Source of the DNA: a virus
Direction: 5' to 3' (one strand)
IMG/VR virus record: IMGVR_UViG_3300042890_006069
Span: 1-22,034 of that record
DNA length: 22,034 bases
This document shows, piece after piece, positions 19,858 through 22,034 of this stretch. Below the pieces are notes generated by a model, which made no database searches, was not told the DNA's origin, and was given only the letters and a program-made list of their open reading frames with translations. Both the position numbers and the translations under genes were made by a program. The stretch's first letter is position 1, and each line of letters starts with the position of its first letter.

Positions 19858-20556
19858 ATGGACTGGCGAGACCGCATTCGAGAGGCGCGTGAAGCGAAAG
19901 GCCTGGGGCAGAAGGCCCTCGGCCTGCTCGTCGGTGTGTCGCAGACCACTATCGCCAAGATCGAATCGAAGCACAGCCAGTCCACTGAGGTGCTGGAAGA
20001 CCTGTGCCGGGTCCTCGAACTGGATCCTGCAACGATGCCCGAGGAGGCGTTCGGCCGGAAACGGGTGCAGATCGCCCCCGTCCTCTATACGGACATCCGC
20101 AAGGAGGTCGCCCAGGCGCTGCCAGAGTACGCGCGGGATCCCGCATACTGGGCCTCGGCGGCCGGGCTGGTCGGCGACGTGCCCCTCTATGCCTCTGCCG
20201 AGGGCGGGGAAGGGGCGCTCCTGATTGAGCGCGACCCGATCGGATCGGTTAAGCGGCCACCGCTCCTCCAAGGTGTGAAGGACGGCTACGCCATCTATCT
20301 CGTGGGCGAGTCGATGATGCCGGAGTTCGAGCCGGGCGACACGCTATTCGTCAACCCGCGCCTACCCGTTCTCGGGAACACGACTTGCGTCTTCTACGGC
20401 GGGGAGGACGACGAGCCCAAGGCATCGGTCAAGCGATACATGAGCGCGACCGATGAGGACTGGATCGTCAAGCAGTTCAACCCGCCGCTTGATCTGAAGC
20501 TTCCGCGGAAGACATGGAAGGTCCGCCACCGGATCGTGGCGAAGAACTTCCGCTGA
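19858..20556 (+). CDS. Phage repressor, XRE helix-turn-helix plus S24 peptidase (CI/LexA-like)
   Basis: A 232-residue lysogeny repressor. Residues 1-60 are an XRE domain (KGLGQKALGLLVGVSQTTIA). Residues 100-225 are a LexA/S24 domain with the catalytic serine in VGESMMPEFEPGD (Ser152) and lysine in KASVKRYM (Lys192); Ala102-Gly103 is a good candidate self-cleavage bond. RecA-stimulated autocleavage would link induction to the SOS response. The start ATG at 19858 directly follows a GGGTGTTCACCC dyad, so its mRNA is probably near-leaderless and self-regulated. An earlier start at 19792 is inside the operator and is rejected. Confidence 0.93.
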   Translation: MDWRDRIREAREAKGLGQKALGLLVGVSQTTIAKIESKHSQSTEVLEDLCRVLELDPATMPEEAFGRKRVQIAPVLYTDIRKEVAQALPEYARDPAYWASAAGLVGDVPLYASAEGGEGALLIERDPIGSVKRPPLLQGVKDGYAIYLVGESMMPEFEPGDTLFVNPRLPVLGNTTCVFYGGEDDEPKASVKRYMSATDEDWIVKQFNPPLDLKLPRKTWKVRHRIVAKNFR

Positions 20557-20559
20557 CCC

Positions 20560-20823
20560 TCAGAAGGGGAGATCGTTCGAGCCCTCGCCGACGATCTCGC
20601 CGTAGCTCACCAGCACCCGCGGCTCCTCAAACTCCCCTGTCGTCAGGTCGCCCGTGCGGGCGAACGCGATCACCGACGGCTTCCGCGCCGACAGGCGGGC
20701 TGCGGTGCGACGCGCTGCCGTCTCGCTCGACGCCTCGACGGGTGGATCCATGCGCATGCCGCCTCCCGCCAGGGTGAAGCTCTGCACGATGTAGAACGTC
20801 TTCCTTGCGTTCTCCGCCACCAC
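20560..20823 (-). CDS. Small conserved-style protein of unknown function
   Basis: An 87-residue protein convergent with the repressor gene, their stops three bases apart. It starts at a GTG (20823) with GAGAGGGG upstream. The sequence has an aromatic strand (TFYIVQSFTLAGGG), an Ala/Arg helix (SETAARRTAARLSAR), then VIAFARTGDLTTGEFEEPRV and VLVSYGEIV. The layout resembles small phage-associated proteins of rhizobial prophages that share an SETAARRAA-type helix. No function is known to me. Confidence 0.66.
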   Translation of the reverse strand: MVAENARKTFYIVQSFTLAGGGMRMDPPVEASSETAARRTAARLSARKPSVIAFARTGDLTTGEFEEPRVLVSYGEIVGEGSNDLPF

Positions 20824-20911
20824 GCAGCCCCTCTCCGCATCCGCCTCGGGTCAAACGTTCGCCTTTCGTTCTAGACCGAGTCAATGCACCGCCCCTGTGG
20901 GTAGCTGTGGA

Positions 20912-20973
20912 GAACACCCGATCGAAACCCGATGACACCCGCACTTGACACCCGAAAACCTTGGTTTTAGCCT
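20912..20973 (+). promoter_or_regulatory. Promoter of the 27-residue peptide gene, a relative of PR
   Basis: -35 TTGACA (20945-20950), a 17-base spacer and -10 TAGCCT (20968-20973). The first 12 bases, TTGACACCCGAA, are identical to the PR-like promoter, and the spacer holds a dyad AAAACC-TT-GGTTTT (20955-20968) in the position of the PR operator. Upstream lie GAACACCCGA (20912) and two GACACCCG half-sites (20934 and 20947). The repressor or the YdaS/Cro-type protein may control it. Confidence 0.68.
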
Positions 20974-21005
20974 CTCGGTGATCGAAAGCCATCGGAGAGG
21001 CTGTC

Positions 21006-21089
21006 ATGACCGGGTTTGTGCTCACGTTCGGTCCGCTGATCGCGTTTTGCGCCCTCTGGGGCGTCGGGCATCACCTCTACGGCCGGTAG
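21006..21089 (+). CDS. 27-residue membrane peptide
   Basis: A very short gene: MTGFVLTFGPLIAFCALWGV followed by GHHLYGR. Residues 4-20 are a continuous hydrophobic segment with aromatic and Gly residues, enough for one membrane span, and the tail is polar and basic. GGAGAGG lies six bases before the ATG and a PR-like promoter lies about 33 bases further upstream. Small hydrophobic peptides under prophage promoters include toxins, exclusion proteins and membrane stress regulators; nothing decides between them here. Confidence 0.66.
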   Translation: MTGFVLTFGPLIAFCALWGVGHHLYGR

Positions 21090-21413
21090 CTCGGACAAAA
21101 TTTTTCATCGCGCGAGGCGCGTGTGCTGCCCGCCACCCCACCGCGATGCTTCGACCATCGCGGATTCGCGGGTTAACCCTGTTGGGCCGCGATTCGGAGC
21201 GGTAACCGGACCTTAGGCGGGCAAAGGTTAATCACAGGATCAGAGGAACAAGGATCTGTTAACGATCCGCGTTCAATCTTCGTTCTCCCCTCCGCCCAGG
21301 AGGGGTGCCGGCGGCAGGGCCTTCGCCGACCAAAGCTTCCAGCCCTGCCGCCTCTTCGCCAACCCGGATTCCCGTCCGGGCCAACATAGCCACGTCGAGC
21401 TTGGAGCATCGAC
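21090..21413 (+). other. Non-coding stretch with structured leader
   Basis: No convincing gene in these 324 bases. A perfect 11-base inverted repeat (GGCGGCAGGGC at 21310-21320, GCCCTGCCGCC at 21342-21352) is followed by a shorter hairpin (CCCGG at 21363-21367, CCGGG at 21376-21380). Both lie on the 5' side of the gene at 21414 and could form its leader RNA. The section near 21240-21275 is locally AT-rich with a GGATC/GATCC dyad around GTTAAC. I could not identify a known riboswitch or RNA gene. Confidence 0.45.
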
Positions 21414-22034
21414 ATGACCGAGGTGCACGTTACCACGGACCGATCCCGCACGTCCGTAGTCCAGGATCCTCCCTGCCAGCCCCACGCAAGCAACGACGCC
21501 GTGACGGCGATGCTGACGGCCTCGCCGCCTGCTCGCCCTGTCAGCGCTTCGCCTGATCTCGTAGCTCTCGTCGAGGAGTGGCAGCGGATCGAGGAAGACG
21601 TCGAGGGGCATCCCGAACGTACCGACGAGGACGTCGATCCGTCGCTCAACCGCAGCACCGACCTGCAGATGCAGATCTATCGGTTCCCGGCACGGTCGGT
21701 CGCGGATCTCCTCGCCAAGGTTCCCGTCTTCAAGGACGAGCTGCAGGACGCGATCCGCGGCCTTTCCAACGTGCACGCGGCAGAAGACACGCTCGCCGGT
21801 GCCGCTTGGCTCGGCCTGTTCCGCGACTTCGAGCGGCTGGACGGCGGTGGTCGCGAAGGTCCAGTTGAACACGATGCTGAACTGCTTGCGCTGGTCGACA
21901 AGTGGCGCACGCTGAGCAAGGCCTACGATGAAGCGGCCAAGCATTCTGACGATCTGTCAAATGTAGGCCATCCCGAGCCGCCGGAAGCCATATTCTGGCG
22001 AGAAAGCGATTGGGACCTTGATCTGAATACTCTC
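21414..22034 (+). CDS. Hypothetical protein with a repeated L-V-A-L-V-E-x-W motif (partial, open at right edge)
   Basis: The frame stays open for 207 codons to the end of the window. TTGGAG lies seven bases before the ATG at 21414. The first 45 residues look disordered (Thr, Ser, Pro, Ala). Then comes PDLVALVEEWQRIEEDVE (about 47-64), and a second related segment, AELLALVDKWRTLSKAYDE (about 155-173), suggesting an internal duplication of a helical module. The centre has QMQIYRFPARSVADLLAKV. No enzyme motif is visible and the family is unknown to me. It may lie at or beyond the prophage border. Confidence 0.68.
   Translation, partial: MTEVHVTTDRSRTSVVQDPPCQPHASNDAVTAMLTASPPARPVSASPDLVALVEEWQRIEEDVEGHPERTDEDVDPSLNRSTDLQMQIYRFPARSVADLLAKVPVFKDELQDAIRGLSNVHAAEDTLAGAAWLGLFRDFERLDGGGREGPVEHDAELLALVDKWRTLSKAYDEAAKHSDDLSNVGHPEPPEAIFWRESDWDLDLNTL

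Noticed and set aside
21339-21390. A tRNA 3' half or att site in a tRNA, suggested by the CCCGG...CCGGG hairpin
   Set aside because: The loop lacks the TTC-A/G-A-x-x T-loop consensus on either strand and no acceptor, anticodon or D arms can be folded around it.

Overview
The window is a GC-rich, almost wall-to-wall stretch of integrated phage DNA. Gene families and base composition fit a prophage of an alphaproteobacterium, most likely a Methylobacterium-type member of the Hyphomicrobiales. That host call is inferred from protein style and GC content, not from a marker gene. No rRNA, tRNA, integrase or CRISPR array was found.

Right part (about 3.8-22.0 kb): a lambda-like prophage read mostly on the minus strand. 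Its switch is at 19.5-20.6 kb, with a LexA/CI-type repressor on plus facing a YdaS/Cro-type protein on minus and a perfect dyad operator in the Cro promoter. The early operon (19.3-12.4 kb) holds small DNA-binding proteins, a VRR-NUC nuclease, a SpoVG-like protein, an SF1 helicase, an adenine methyltransferase and a 982-residue primase/DUF927 helicase. A repeat-rich likely replication origin follows, then a NusG-family protein that probably acts as late antiterminator. A 42-residue plus-strand gene with its own promoter and hairpin sits between the early and late blocks. The packaging/head block then runs from a cos-like element through TerS, TerL, gpW-like joiner, portal, S49 protease, scaffold-like protein and decoration protein. 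It stops at an intrinsic terminator at 3.81 kb without a major capsid gene.

Left part (1-3.8 kb): a compact minus-strand cassette that looks like a stripped parallel of the phage. It has an AlpA-like regulator, a SpoVG-like protein, a zinc-finger protein fused to a copy of the primase C-terminal domain, its own origin-like region, a ribbon-helix-helix protein with a repeat operator, a short scaffold-like protein, a second copy of the cos-like element and a second TerS. Its TerS shares the phage TerS C-terminal half but has a different DNA-binding half. It then runs into a tail assembly chaperone and the start of a tape measure gene. Own origin, own TerS, scaffold mimic and a shared cos core are the features expected of a phage satellite or a satellite-derived insertion in the prophage. 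A rearranged second prophage is the main alternative.

Right edge (20.6-22.0 kb): a small conserved minus-strand gene, a 27-residue membrane peptide driven by a near copy of the prophage Cro promoter, a structured leader of about 320 bases, and a plus-strand gene open at the window edge.
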